This document shows positions 7,666 to 16,164 of a DNA stretch of 64,000 nucleotides, in pieces. The stretch spans positions 310,001 through 374,000 of the forward strand of contig NZ_JABVEC010000002.1 in assembly GCF_014323705.1 (NCBI RefSeq). Reading direction: 5' to 3'. Source of the DNA: Actinomadura alba (GTDB lineage: Bacteria > Actinomycetota > Actinomycetes > Streptosporangiales > Streptosporangiaceae). The notes beneath the pieces are model-generated. The model was not told the origin of the DNA and searched no databases. It saw only the letters and a list, made by a program, of their open reading frames with translations. The stretch's first letter is position 1. Every line of letters starts with the position of its first letter. The position numbers and the translations under genes were made by a program.

Positions 7666-9353
7666 CAGAGTCCAGCACGTCCGAGACCGCCGAGAAGTCC
7701 GCCGAGAGCGCCAAGGCGCTCCGGACGCAACAGGCGCAGGCGAACCGGCAGGTGGCCAAGCTACGCGCCGCCGTGCGCGAGCGCGACGACCGGCTGCGTG
7801 AGCTCGAGGAGCGGCTCGTCGCGCTCGAAGGTTCGACGACCTACCGGTTCGGGCGCATCGTCGTCGGCGCGGCCCGCCGGCCCGGCCGCCGCGCCACGCG
7901 CCTGCCGCGCGAGCTCTACCGGCTGTGGAAGCACCGGGACGCGCCGCAGCGGCCCGGCCAGAGCTCCGATTTCACGCGCGGCCGATCGGAGGTCTTCGAC
8001 CGCGAGGAGGACCGGCTGCTCGCGGCCTCTCCCGCGGCGCTCGAGGGCTCGGTGCGGCAGCTCGTCATCGCCGGCGTGTTCGGCCCCTCCACCACGGCGG
8101 ACCTCGCCGGGTTCGCGCGCACGCTGCCGCTGTTCCCGCACGACGGCGGGCTCGTCCTGGAGTCCTCCGACGCCGATCTGGTGCTCGTCGACGTCACCGC
8201 CGGCGCTCCCGGCGGCCCGTGGGCCTACCTCGGCGAGCCCGGCATGTACGACCGGGAGCGGACGCTCGGCACCCTTCTCGACGCGGCGCGCGGCCGCGAC
8301 CTCCCGGTCGTGCTGTGGCCGGCCGGCCGGGGCGACGAGGGCGAGCTCGGCGGAGCCGCCACGGCACCCGGGCTGAGCCGCCTCGACTGGGACGCGATCG
8401 CCGTCCCCGGCGTGTCACTGCTCCGCTTCAACCCCGCCTGGGGGGCCGAGCGCGACCGAACCCCGCTCGTGATCGACCCCGGCGTGCGACTCCCGCTCGG
8501 TGTCCGCCGTGCCGTCGACGCGATCACCGCCACGATCGGCGCGCGGGTCGCCGACCCCACGCCCGCGGAGCTGCCGCAGCTGCTGCGACGGCACTCCGTG
8601 ACGGTCGCGGCCACGCCCGCGCAGGTGCCCGAGCAGCTGGCGTCCGGCGCCTTCGTGCTGTGCCCGGCCGCCGTCGCCGGCGCGCTGCCCGCCGACCTGC
8701 GCGCGCACGTCCACGTGGTGACCGATCCGGCGGCGCTGCCCGAGACGCTCTCGGCCGTGCCGCTGTACGACCCGAGGCTCGCGCTGCGCACGCTGTTCCT
8801 TCGCCACTCGGCCCCGGTGCGGCTGGCGGAGCTGTGCGAGCGGCTCGGGATCGACGCCGACCCCGCCGCCGGGCGCCGCGTGACCGTGGTCGCGGACGTC
8901 GGATCGGCGGCCGACGCGGCGCGGCTCGCCGACGACGTGCTCGCCCAGTCGCACCGTCCGGCCGAGGTCGCGTTCGCGCCCGGCGCGGGCCTGCCCGGCG
9001 GAGCCCTCACGGCCGTCACCGCGCGGCTCGCCGAGCACGGCGTGACCGTGTGCACGCGGTCCGCCGGCGATCCCGCCGGCCGTTCCGGAACGGCCACGCC
9101 CGGCGAGGCCCCGTGGGTGGCGCCGTGGCCGACCGGCGCGCGGGTGCCGGAGTCCCATCTCGCCGATCTGGTCTGTGCCGCGGAGTGCTCCGGCGCCGAC
9201 GCCGTCGGCCCGGCGGCCGGTGCCCCCGACCACACGTTCGTGGCGGCGGTCGAGCCCGCGCTGGTCCGGCGTGAGCTGTACGAGACGGGCGGTGCCCCGG
9301 CCGGCTGGTCGGCCCAGGGAGCCCGTCTCATGTCCCTCGACTCGAGAGGTTAG
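7662..9353 (+). CDS. coiled-coil protein with GT2-like C-terminal region, unknown function
   Basis: A 563-aa protein with no confident family. Residues about 15-60 form a charged coiled coil (KLRAAVRERDDRLRELEERL) and end in the motif GSTTYRFGRIVVGAARRPGR. That junction, coiled coil then T-Y-R-x-G, is common in actinobacterial surface-polysaccharide glycosyltransferases. The middle is Ala/Pro/Asp-rich. About residues 400-450 (VTVVADVGSAADAARLADDVLAQS) resemble the first strand and helix of a GT2 fold, but no DxD metal motif follows. It starts with a GTG overlapping the mnaA stop and ends 8 bp before the double GT4, so it sits in a tight three-gene operon. It could be an inactive or scaffolding transferase. 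Confidence 0.7.
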   Translation: MTESSTSETAEKSAESAKALRTQQAQANRQVAKLRAAVRERDDRLRELEERLVALEGSTTYRFGRIVVGAARRPGRRATRLPRELYRLWKHRDAPQRPGQSSDFTRGRSEVFDREEDRLLAASPAALEGSVRQLVIAGVFGPSTTADLAGFARTLPLFPHDGGLVLESSDADLVLVDVTAGAPGGPWAYLGEPGMYDRERTLGTLLDAARGRDLPVVLWPAGRGDEGELGGAATAPGLSRLDWDAIAVPGVSLLRFNPAWGAERDRTPLVIDPGVRLPLGVRRAVDAITATIGARVADPTPAELPQLLRRHSVTVAATPAQVPEQLASGAFVLCPAAVAGALPADLRAHVHVVTDPAALPETLSAVPLYDPRLALRTLFLRHSAPVRLAELCERLGIDADPAAGRRVTVVADVGSAADAARLADDVLAQSHRPAEVAFAPGAGLPGGALTAVTARLAEHGVTVCTRSAGDPAGRSGTATPGEAPWVAPWPTGARVPESHLADLVCAAECSGADAVGPAAGAPDHTFVAAVEPALVRRELYETGGAPAGWSAQGARLMSLDSRG

Positions 9354-9361
9354 GAATCTCA

Positions 9362-11548
9362 GTGCGACCACGCGCCCTCGTTTACGGCGACGTCGATCTC
9401 AACCTCATCGACGGTTCGGCGATCTGGGCTCAGGGGATGGTGCAGGCCCTCGCACGTGCCGGCTGCGCGGTGACGCTCGTGCTCAAGGCGCCGGTGCGCA
9501 CGGGCCGGCTGGTCGACCCGCTCGCCGCCATCAAGGGGGTGACCGTACGGCGCCCGCACGAGGAGGGCCGCGTCGAGGGTGGCGCGGGCATGACCGCCAA
9601 GCAGGCCGTACGGGTGCTCACCGAGATCGATGAGGCGGAGCCGTACGACCTGGTGGTGATCCGCGGCCGGCGGCTGGCCGGCAAGCTCGCGCACAGCCCC
9701 CTCAGGGGCAGGCTGTGGACCTACCTGACCGACGTGCCGCAGTCGGCCCCCGAGTTCGACGGCAACGCGCGCGGCGAGTTGACCCGCATTGCCGAGGCGT
9801 CGCGGTTCCTGCTCTGTCAGACCGAGGAGCTGCGCTGCTTCCTGGAGGCCGCCGTGCCCGCGACCGCGGGCAGGTGCGTGCTGTTCTCGCCGGTGGTGGT
9901 CCTGCCCGACGGGCTGTCGCCGCAGGACCGTACGCCACCGGACGGCCGACCGCTACGCCTGGTCTACACGGGCAAGTTCGCGCCGCGCTGGAACACCTAC
10001 GAGATGACCGGGCTGCCCCGCCTGCTCGCCGCGCGGGACGTCGAGGCCGAGCTGCACATGGTCGGCGACAAGGTGCACGACGATCCGAAGGACCCGAACT
10101 TCTCCCGGCGGATGCGCACCGCCCTGGAATCGGGGGATGGCGTCGTGTGGCACGGCGGGCACCCGCGCGCCGAGGCGATGCGGCTGACCGCGGGCTGCGA
10201 CATCGGGTTGTCGTGGCGGCACCCGGACATGGACGCCAGCCTGGAGCTTTCCACGAAAGTCCTTGAGATGGGCGCCCTCGGCGTGCCTGTGGTGCTCAAC
10301 CGCACGCCCATGCACGAGCGGCTGCTCGGCGCGGACTATCCGCTGTTCGCCGCGTCGGAGACCGACGTCGTCGAGGCCCTCGCCGTCACGGCCCGCGAGC
10401 CGGAGACCTACGCCCTGGCCGCCGAGCGCTGCCGGGCGGCGGCCGCCGGGTTCTCCCTCGATGCCGCCGCCGACCGGCTGCGGCGCTACCTGACCCAGGC
10501 GTTCCCCGAGCCCTCCGAGGCGATTCTGCGGGCGTCGCGGGACGGCGGCCGCAAGCTCCGGGTGGGCGTCGCGGGGCACGACCTGAAGTTCTTCACCAGG
10601 CTGCTCGACTACCTGAAGTCCCGCCCCGACATGGAGGTGCGGGTCGACCACTGGTCGGCGCTGAAGGTGCACGACCCGGAGCGCAGCCAGGAACTGGTCG
10701 ACTGGGCCGACGTCGTCATCTGTGAGTGGTGCGGGCCGAACGCCCTGTGGTACGCGGAGCACAAGCGGCCCGGCCAGCGGCTCTTCGTGCGCCTGCACCG
10801 GTTCGAGCTCTACTCGGGCTGGCCGCAGCGGCTGGACATCGGTGCCGTCGACAAGATCATCTGTGTCAGCCCGCACTACGGCGACCTGACCCGCAAGATG
10901 ACCGGCTGGCCCGCGAACAAGGTCGTGGTCGTGCCCAACTGGGTCGACGACACCCAGTTCGACCGGGAGAAGCTCGAAGGGGCCGAGCACCACCTCGGCA
11001 TGATCGGCATCGCGCCGGCGCGCAAGCGGCTCGACCTCGGCCTCGACGTGCTGGAGCAGCTGCGCCGCGACGATCCGCGCTTCATGCTCTTCATCAAGTC
11101 CAAGCTGCCCTGGGACTACTGGTGGATCTGGCAGCGTGAGGAGGAGCGGGAGCACTACGACCAGGTCTTCCGCAGGATCCGCCGCTCGCCGCTGCTGGCG
11201 GGCGCGGTCGTCTTCGACTCGTACGGCCGGGACGTCGCCTCGTGGCTGCGGCGCATCGGGTTCGTGCTGTCCACCAGCGACGACGAGAGCTTCCACCTCG
11301 CCCCGGCCGAGGGCATGGCGGCCGGGGCGGTCCCGGCGCTGCTGCCGTGGCCTGGCGCGGAGACGATCTACGACCCGCGGTGGATCCACGCCGACCCGGC
11401 GGCGATGGCCGGCTCGATCGCGGCGACCGTACGCGAGGGGCGCTGGGAGGACGAGCGGCGGCTCGGCCGGGACCAGCTCCGCGAGGCCTACGCACTCGAT
11501 GAGGTCTGCCGCCAGTGGACCGTCCTCATCGCGGGCGAGCAGATGTAA
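9362..11548 (+). CDS. tandem two-domain GT4 glycosyltransferase
   Basis: The 728-aa protein contains two GT-B units. Unit 1 (about 1-385) has LVYTGKFAPRWNTYEM and a donor block LSTKVLEMGALGVPVVLN. Unit 2 (about 395-728) restarts with LRVGVAGHDLKFFTRLLDYL and has CVSPHYGDLTRK, VPNWVDDTQFDREK, MIGIAPARKRLDLGLD and DDESFHLAPAEGMAAGAVPAL. Both units keep the C-terminal Glu-containing donor motif, so both may be active. This could make a disaccharide repeat in one polypeptide, as in tandem polymerases (inference). GTG start at 9362 with AGGAA upstream, 8 bp after the coiled-coil gene. It is the last gene of the mnaA operon; an inverted repeat follows immediately. Confidence 0.85.
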   Translation: MRPRALVYGDVDLNLIDGSAIWAQGMVQALARAGCAVTLVLKAPVRTGRLVDPLAAIKGVTVRRPHEEGRVEGGAGMTAKQAVRVLTEIDEAEPYDLVVIRGRRLAGKLAHSPLRGRLWTYLTDVPQSAPEFDGNARGELTRIAEASRFLLCQTEELRCFLEAAVPATAGRCVLFSPVVVLPDGLSPQDRTPPDGRPLRLVYTGKFAPRWNTYEMTGLPRLLAARDVEAELHMVGDKVHDDPKDPNFSRRMRTALESGDGVVWHGGHPRAEAMRLTAGCDIGLSWRHPDMDASLELSTKVLEMGALGVPVVLNRTPMHERLLGADYPLFAASETDVVEALAVTAREPETYALAAERCRAAAAGFSLDAAADRLRRYLTQAFPEPSEAILRASRDGGRKLRVGVAGHDLKFFTRLLDYLKSRPDMEVRVDHWSALKVHDPERSQELVDWADVVICEWCGPNALWYAEHKRPGQRLFVRLHRFELYSGWPQRLDIGAVDKIICVSPHYGDLTRKMTGWPANKVVVVPNWVDDTQFDREKLEGAEHHLGMIGIAPARKRLDLGLDVLEQLRRDDPRFMLFIKSKLPWDYWWIWQREEEREHYDQVFRRIRRSPLLAGAVVFDSYGRDVASWLRRIGFVLSTSDDESFHLAPAEGMAAGAVPALLPWPGAETIYDPRWIHADPAAMAGSIAATVREGRWEDERRLGRDQLREAYALDEVCRQWTVLIAGEQM

Positions 11549-11578
11549 AGGACGCTTGACTGAACGACAAGCATCCTT
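11548..11578. terminator. inverted repeat after the mnaA operon
   Basis: Arms AAGGAcGCTTG (11548-11558) and CAAGCaTCCTT (11568-11578) pair over ten bases with one mismatch around a 9-base loop, directly after the stop codon of the double GT4. It may be a terminator. It also lies just upstream of the HTH remnant and contains a TTGACT hexamer (11556-11561), so it could instead be the old operator/promoter of that regulator. Confidence 0.5.
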
Positions 11579-11600
11579 AACGCTGCAGGCGGTTGCGCAT

Positions 11601-11750
11601 ATGCGCGCCGAGTGCGAATGGAGCCAGGAGGCTCGGCGCGCATCGATCGAGAAGGGCAGGTACGACCCGAGCCTGAGCCTGGCGTTCCGGCTCGCCGAGA
11701 CGTTCGGATGCCGCATCGAGGACTTCTTCACCCCCGACGCCGGGGCATGA
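11601..11750 (+). pseudogene. remnant of a small XRE-family HTH regulator (HTH core deleted)
   Basis: The 49-codon reading from an ATG at 11601 shows MRAECEWSQEA joined directly to RRASIEKGRYDPSLSLAF and then ...FGCRIEDFFTPD. Intact relatives of this small regulator type are about 65-70 aa. They read ...R.WSQ.DLAERLGVSRQTVNAIEKGRYDPSLPLAF...IED.F.P. Here about 15 residues covering the helix-turn-helix itself are missing in frame. What remains is the N-terminal helix and the C-terminal dimer region. DNA binding is therefore unlikely. No partner membrane gene (often next to this family) is seen. It is either a decayed gene or an unusual mini-protein. Confidence 0.6.
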
Positions 11751-11778
11751 GCCGCGCCCGCCACCGATGACCAGGGTC

Positions 11779-12255
11779 TCAGTCGAAGTCGTAGACGGTG
11801 GTGGCGATGTCGCGGCGGCACAGTGTCTCGACGATGATCGGTTCGATTCGGCCCCAGGTGCCGCCGGCGAGCCCGCAGCCGATCCGGGGCATGTGGAGCG
11901 AGGCACCCAGGTCGAGCGCGTGGTCGGCGACGGTGCGCAGGCACTGCTCGACGGCGTCGTAGCGGATCGGCGGCCCGCTGCTGCCGGCCCGCATCCCGTG
12001 CTGGCCGATCATGTTGGCGACCCAGATGTCCGGGCGGACCTGGACGAGTCGCACCGTGCCGAGGGCGAAGTCGTTCTCGGCCCGCTCGCGGTGCCACGAG
12101 CGGTATTCGCGTTCCGGCTCCGGCCAGCGCCGCGAGATCGCGAGTACGAACCCCTTGCCCCATCCGCCGCGGTCATTGCAGACGTGCGCGACGATCTTGG
12201 GTCCTGTCGCCTGCGGGCTGGTCGCGTCGCCCTTGATGATCCTCAGTGCCTCCAC
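11779..12255 (-). CDS. macro-domain protein (ADP-ribose-binding, Poa1p-like)
   Basis: A 158-aa single-domain protein. Macro signatures in order: LRIIKGDATSP near the N-terminus, IVAHVCNDRGGWGKGF for the adenine/ribose loop, WVANMIGQHG, and the phosphate loop MPRIGCGLAGGTW. Family members hydrolyse ADP-ribose-1''-phosphate or remove ADP-ribose from proteins or nucleic acid. The exact activity is not readable from sequence. Start: GTG at 12255, directly before the first conserved strand; no good Shine-Dalgarno is seen, and longer readings would run into the divergent arabinosyltransferase gene. It shares a 92-bp divergent intergenic region with that gene. There is no obvious link to wall synthesis. 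Confidence 0.82.
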   Translation of the reverse strand: MEALRIIKGDATSPQATGPKIVAHVCNDRGGWGKGFVLAISRRWPEPEREYRSWHRERAENDFALGTVRLVQVRPDIWVANMIGQHGMRAGSSGPPIRYDAVEQCLRTVADHALDLGASLHMPRIGCGLAGGTWGRIEPIIVETLCRRDIATTVYDFD

Positions 12256-12325
12256 AAGGTCATGCTGGCGCAGGTCATGGTCAGCGGGCCAGAGAGATAC
12301 GCCCGGTTCGGGGGGATTCGGCACG

Positions 12326-12340
12326 TTAGGTCTGGGAGGA
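12326..12340 (+). promoter_or_regulatory. -10-like hexamer and ribosome site of the AftA-like gene
   Basis: TTAGGT at 12326-12331 fits the actinobacterial TANNNT-like -10. GGGAGGA at 12334-12340 is a strong Shine-Dalgarno seven bases before the ATG at 12348, fixing that start. If this hexamer were the real -10 the transcript would begin close to the ribosome site, so the true promoter may lie further upstream. Confidence 0.4.
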
Positions 12341-12347
12341 TCGATCA

Positions 12348-14303
12348 ATGGTGCGAGCTGGGACGGATGTCCGCGAAGATGCAGCGCCGGCTGCCACGCT
12401 GGACGCGGAGAAGCGGGACCGGCGGCGGTCGTGGCGCCGGGTGTCGAAGACGCTCGCGCATCCGAGCGTGGTGGCGGTTCTGGTTTGGTTGGCCGCCGCT
12501 CCGGTCGCGGCCCTCGTGCCATCAGCCCTCGACCTGAACCCCTTCCGGCAGGCGGGGGCCGACGTACCGCTCGTGCTCGGGGGGTTCGCCGCCGTGGCCA
12601 CCGCAGCGCTGGCGTTGTGGAGGCGGAGTCCGGCGGTGACCGGCGCGGCCGCCGGGTTGTTCGCGGCGTGGACGGTGCTGCTGCTGCGCACCGCCTGGCA
12701 CGGCACGCCCTTTCCATCTGAGGGCGTCTTCGGCGACACCGGGCGGCTGGCGGCCATGGCCACCCGCTACACGGTCACCTCGGCCAGCAGCGACGGCATT
12801 GTCGCCGGCGTCCCCTCGGAGTACCCGCCGCTGTACCCGTGGCTGATCGGCAAGGCTGCGGTGCTGCTGGACGTCGAGGCCTGGCGGCTGCTCGCTCCCG
12901 CCGCGATCCTGGTGGTCTCGGCGTCGATCGTGATCGGCTTCGCGCTCTGGTCGCGGCTGACCACCCCGGCGGCGGCGCTGGCGATCAGCGCACTCGGCCT
13001 GGTGATCTTCGGCAAGCCGGACAAGGCGTACGAGGTCGTGGCGCTGGCGATCGTCATCCCCATGCTGCTCCTCACCGTGGCGTCACCCGCGAGAGGGCGG
13101 ATGCACTGGCTTCCGGCCGGGGTCATCGGCGGCCTGATGGCGCTGACCTACTACGCCTATCTGGCGTTCGCGGTGCTGGGGGTGCTCGCCCTGGTGTGGC
13201 TGACCTGGCGGGCCGAGTCCGACCGCAGGGCCTACGCGTTCTATCTGGGCCGCATCGCCGCGGTCATGCTGGTCGTGACGTCGTGGTACCTCGTCCCGTA
13301 CGTGTGGGCGATGCTGCGCGGCGGCCAGCAGGTCGCCGACATGTTCCAGTCGAGCCTGATCTCCTTGAACCCGCTGCCGTTCCTGGAGATGACGCCGCTC
13401 GGCGTCGCACAGCTGATCGGGCTGGCCGGTCTGTTGTGGCTACGGAGCTCGGTGTGGTGGGCGCCCCCGCTGCTCGCCATCGTGCTGGGGACGTACGGCT
13501 ACTACCTGATCAGCCTCGCCCGCTACGTGACCACCACGCACACGGGCCTCTTCTACTACGCGTTTCCGCTGATCTCCGCCTGCCTGCTCACGGCGGCCGT
13601 ACTCACCGTCGTGCACGCCGGGCCCGCGCTCGCGCGTCGCGTCGCCACCCCGGTTCCGCCGGGAACCGGGGTCGCGGTCATGTCGATCGTCCTGGTCTTC
13701 GCGGGATACACGTACTGGCACACCAACATGCCCGTCGTCCGCTGGACGGCCAAGGCCACGGGCGGCGGCAGGATCGACTTCGCCGCGGGTGAACTGTCGA
13801 ACTCCAACGCCGCCCACGCCCACAACCAGCCCTTCCCGAACGGCAGCCGCCCCAGGTTCAGTGCCGACGCCGCCGGAGACCGCCGATGGCCCTGGTTCCC
13901 GGTCGAGCCGGTGCAGCGCGCCGTCGAGGGGACGCTGGGCGAGGGCGCGCGGCCGAACACGCTGTCCTACGACGAGGAGCTGTTCGCGTTCCTGCCGTGG
14001 CGGGGCTACATCGGAACCGACCGCAACGCCTCGTACGGGCCGGTCCGCTGGGACGACCGATACGCCGAGCTCACCGAGCTGGCCAAGATCACCGACCCAG
14101 CCGCCTTCGCCCAGGCCTCCGCGCGCACGGAGTTCGGGCCGATCGACGTCTTCATCCTGCACCGGGAGAAGACCGACCTCGTGTGGCGGCCACTGCGGCT
14201 GCCGACGGTGCTGCGGTTCCAGCCGCAACAGTTCGACGCCAAGACCTTCGTCCTCGTGGACGATCTGCCGGAGGACACCGTGGTCGCCATCCGCCGCCCG
14301 TGA
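12348..14303 (+). CDS. GT-C arabinofuranosyltransferase, AftA-like (GT85)
   Basis: A 651-aa polytopic membrane protein with about eleven to twelve hydrophobic segments (residues 40-460) and a soluble C-terminal domain (about 480-651). AftA adds the first arabinofuranose to wall galactan from decaprenyl-phosphoarabinose outside the membrane. Family features seen are the extracellular loop GDTGRLAAMATRYTVTSAS with EYPPLYPWLIGK, and the C-terminal block YDEELFAFLPWRGYIG followed by FGPIDVFILHRE. A 50-residue basic cytoplasmic N-terminus precedes the first segment. Arabinogalactan is a hallmark of mycolate-bearing genera, so in a teichoic-acid locus the acceptor may differ. Start fixed by GGGAGGA. 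The next GT-C gene follows at 14.4 kb on the same strand. Confidence 0.75.
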   Translation: MVRAGTDVREDAAPAATLDAEKRDRRRSWRRVSKTLAHPSVVAVLVWLAAAPVAALVPSALDLNPFRQAGADVPLVLGGFAAVATAALALWRRSPAVTGAAAGLFAAWTVLLLRTAWHGTPFPSEGVFGDTGRLAAMATRYTVTSASSDGIVAGVPSEYPPLYPWLIGKAAVLLDVEAWRLLAPAAILVVSASIVIGFALWSRLTTPAAALAISALGLVIFGKPDKAYEVVALAIVIPMLLLTVASPARGRMHWLPAGVIGGLMALTYYAYLAFAVLGVLALVWLTWRAESDRRAYAFYLGRIAAVMLVVTSWYLVPYVWAMLRGGQQVADMFQSSLISLNPLPFLEMTPLGVAQLIGLAGLLWLRSSVWWAPPLLAIVLGTYGYYLISLARYVTTTHTGLFYYAFPLISACLLTAAVLTVVHAGPALARRVATPVPPGTGVAVMSIVLVFAGYTYWHTNMPVVRWTAKATGGGRIDFAAGELSNSNAAHAHNQPFPNGSRPRFSADAAGDRRWPWFPVEPVQRAVEGTLGEGARPNTLSYDEELFAFLPWRGYIGTDRNASYGPVRWDDRYAELTELAKITDPAAFAQASARTEFGPIDVFILHREKTDLVWRPLRLPTVLRFQPQQFDAKTFVLVDDLPEDTVVAIRRP

Positions 14304-14364
14304 CCGCCTCCCGGCCGAGGGAGCGTCCGGCCGGGCCGGGCGGCCAGTGGCCGCGACCGCTGGA

Positions 14365-14370
14365 TAGGGT
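14365..14370 (+). promoter_or_regulatory. -10 element (TAGGGT) suggesting leaderless start at 14379
   Basis: TAGGGT matches TANNNT and lies eight bases before a GTG at 14379, the spacing typical of leaderless actinobacterial genes. A leadered alternative start (ATG 14400, with GAGGGG only two bases away) is poorly spaced. Confidence 0.45.
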
Positions 14371-14378
14371 CCGTCGAA

Positions 14379-16073
14379 GTGTTCACCGATCGAGGGGTCA
14401 TGTCTGCGCTGACTCGAACCGCCGACCTCACGGAGGCCGTCAACGCCCGGGTGCGCGGCAGATGGTGGCGCGACCCCTACCTCGCGGTGGCGGCCGTCGT
14501 CGTGCTGTGGACTGTGCTCGTCACGCTCCGCCACGGGTGGGCCGGCGACTTCCGGTTGCATCTCGCGACGGTGCACGCGCTGTCCACCGACCTGTGGAGC
14601 CCGGCCGACCCCCTCGTAGGCGCCGCCTCCGGCAGCCCGTACTACTCGCCGTACATGGTGCTGCTGGGCGCGGTCTCGGCGCTGACCGGCGCGGCGCCGC
14701 AGACCGTGCTGGAGGTCGCGGGGGTCGTCAACGTCGTCGTCCTGCTCGTCGCGGTCCGCCGGTTCTGCCGCCATCTCGGCGGTGGGCCGCTGGTCGCGGC
14801 GCTCGCGGTCGTCTTCACCCTGCTGCTGTGGGGCCTGCGGCCGACGGAGTGGAGCGGCTTCCTCGGCCTGACCTCGCTGTCGTGGACGATGAGCTACCCC
14901 AGCGTCATCGGCACCGCCCTCATGCTGCTGCTCTGGGACGCCTTCCTGCGGTACCGCTCGGGGGACCGGGGCCCGCGCGCACTCGCCGTGATCACGGTGC
15001 TGGGCGCGCTGCTGCTGCTGACCCATCCCTTCACCGCCGCCAACGCGGTGATCGGCCTGGTGGCGTTCGCCTTCGCCGGCCCGCGTACGCTGCTGCGGGC
15101 CGGAACGCTCCTCGGGCTCGCCGGTGCCGCCGGCGCGGTCGTCGCCTTGACGCTGCTCTGGCCGTGGTCGGACGTGTTCTCCCTCTTCGGCGTGGCCGGT
15201 GACTTCGACGCTCCGCACAAGACCCTCATCGCCGACGTGACCCGCTCGTTCGGCTTCGAGCACTACGGCCTCGCGCTCGCCGGGCTGCCGGCGCTCGTCA
15301 TGGGCGGCCGGCGCCCGCTCGGCCGTGAGCTACAGATCCTGTTCGTCCTGGCCGTCTCGCTCGTCGCCGTGGGGGCGCTCACCGGGTCGTACGGCTTCGC
15401 GCGCTCCATCCCGGTGGTCATGCTCCCGCTGCATCTGGCGCTCGCGTCCTACCTCGGTGGGCCGCGGGGCGGCCGGACACCGGTCCGTGCCGGGTACGCG
15501 GTGGTCGCGCTCATCGCCTGCTGCGTCGGTGCGTACGGCGCGTCCGGTGGCCTGGTGCGGGCCTACTGGAAGGACGTAACACCACAGACGTTGACGGCGT
15601 GGGGCGCCCGGCCGGTGACGACGTCCTATGACCCGCTCCTGCCGCACATCGGGCCCCGAGACGTGGTGATCACAGAGGAGCCGTGGCCCAGCCGCCTGGT
15701 GAACGGTCGCGGTGCCCGTGCGGTGGTGACCGCGTGGCCGTACCCGTTCGTCGACGAGGCCACCCGCCGGCGCGACGCGGCGGAGTTCTTCGCCGCTGGT
15801 ACGGGCCCGGAGCGGCGGGCGGCCATCGCCGACCACTACGGGGTCACGTGCGCCCTGCTCGCCCACCGCGGAGCCGCGATGCGCCCCGGAGCCGTGCCGG
15901 GCTTCCACCTGAAGGCGACGAATGGCGGTCGCGTGCTGCTCTGCCGCCGCTGCCCCTCAGCCCGCCACGGAGTGCTCACCGACCTGCAATCACCGGCACT
16001 CGTACCCGTCCAGGCGCAGCGTCACCCGGCCGTGGGTCGTAAGCTGAACGCGTCACACGGCCTGAGATCATGA
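14379..16073 (+). CDS. GT-C type polytopic membrane protein
   Basis: A 564-aa protein with about ten to twelve hydrophobic helices over residues 30-390 and a soluble tail of about 170 residues. The first loop contains HGWAGDFRLHLATVHALS, whose Asp near the first helix fits the catalytic position of GT-C lipid-linked-sugar transferases. The loop SGSPYYSPYMVLLG is also typical. The tail includes DVVITEEPWPSRLVNGRG and DHYGVTCALLAHRG. I take the GTG at 14379 as start because of a -10 element eight bases upstream (leaderless); ATG 14400 would shorten it by seven residues. It follows the AftA-like gene by 75 bp. Donor and acceptor are not predictable; probably a polyprenyl-phosphate-sugar transferase acting outside the membrane. 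Confidence 0.72.
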   Translation: MFTDRGVMSALTRTADLTEAVNARVRGRWWRDPYLAVAAVVVLWTVLVTLRHGWAGDFRLHLATVHALSTDLWSPADPLVGAASGSPYYSPYMVLLGAVSALTGAAPQTVLEVAGVVNVVVLLVAVRRFCRHLGGGPLVAALAVVFTLLLWGLRPTEWSGFLGLTSLSWTMSYPSVIGTALMLLLWDAFLRYRSGDRGPRALAVITVLGALLLLTHPFTAANAVIGLVAFAFAGPRTLLRAGTLLGLAGAAGAVVALTLLWPWSDVFSLFGVAGDFDAPHKTLIADVTRSFGFEHYGLALAGLPALVMGGRRPLGRELQILFVLAVSLVAVGALTGSYGFARSIPVVMLPLHLALASYLGGPRGGRTPVRAGYAVVALIACCVGAYGASGGLVRAYWKDVTPQTLTAWGARPVTTSYDPLLPHIGPRDVVITEEPWPSRLVNGRGARAVVTAWPYPFVDEATRRRDAAEFFAAGTGPERRAAIADHYGVTCALLAHRGAAMRPGAVPGFHLKATNGGRVLLCRRCPSARHGVLTDLQSPALVPVQAQRHPAVGRKLNASHGLRS

Positions 16074-16140
16074 GGGGATGCCGGATGACTTCCCTACCGG
16101 AAGACAGCTGGCTCCTGGGCATCCGGCCTCAGCCCGATCG

Positions 16141-16164
16141 CGTGACCGCGTGACCGCGTGACCG
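16141..16164 (+). repeat. three tandem copies of an 8-bp unit CGTGACCG inside the Uma2 reading
   Basis: CGTGACCG occurs three times without interruption (16141-16148, 16149-16156, 16157-16164). It separates a 5' reading (ATG 16085, frame +2) from the main Uma2 frame (+3). With one copy (or four) the two readings join as ...PDR-VTAEEYEAL; with three they are out of phase. Confidence 0.9.

Noticed and set aside
13440-15263. 607-codon minus-strand frame opposite the two GT-C genes
   Set aside because: The translation is a monotonous Arg/Gly/Glu/Gln mix with no hydrophobic core; the plus strand encodes regular membrane helices.
16085-16153. Separate small gene of 22 codons before Uma2
   Set aside because: It is better explained as the severed N-terminus of Uma2, since removing two 8-bp repeat copies joins it in frame.
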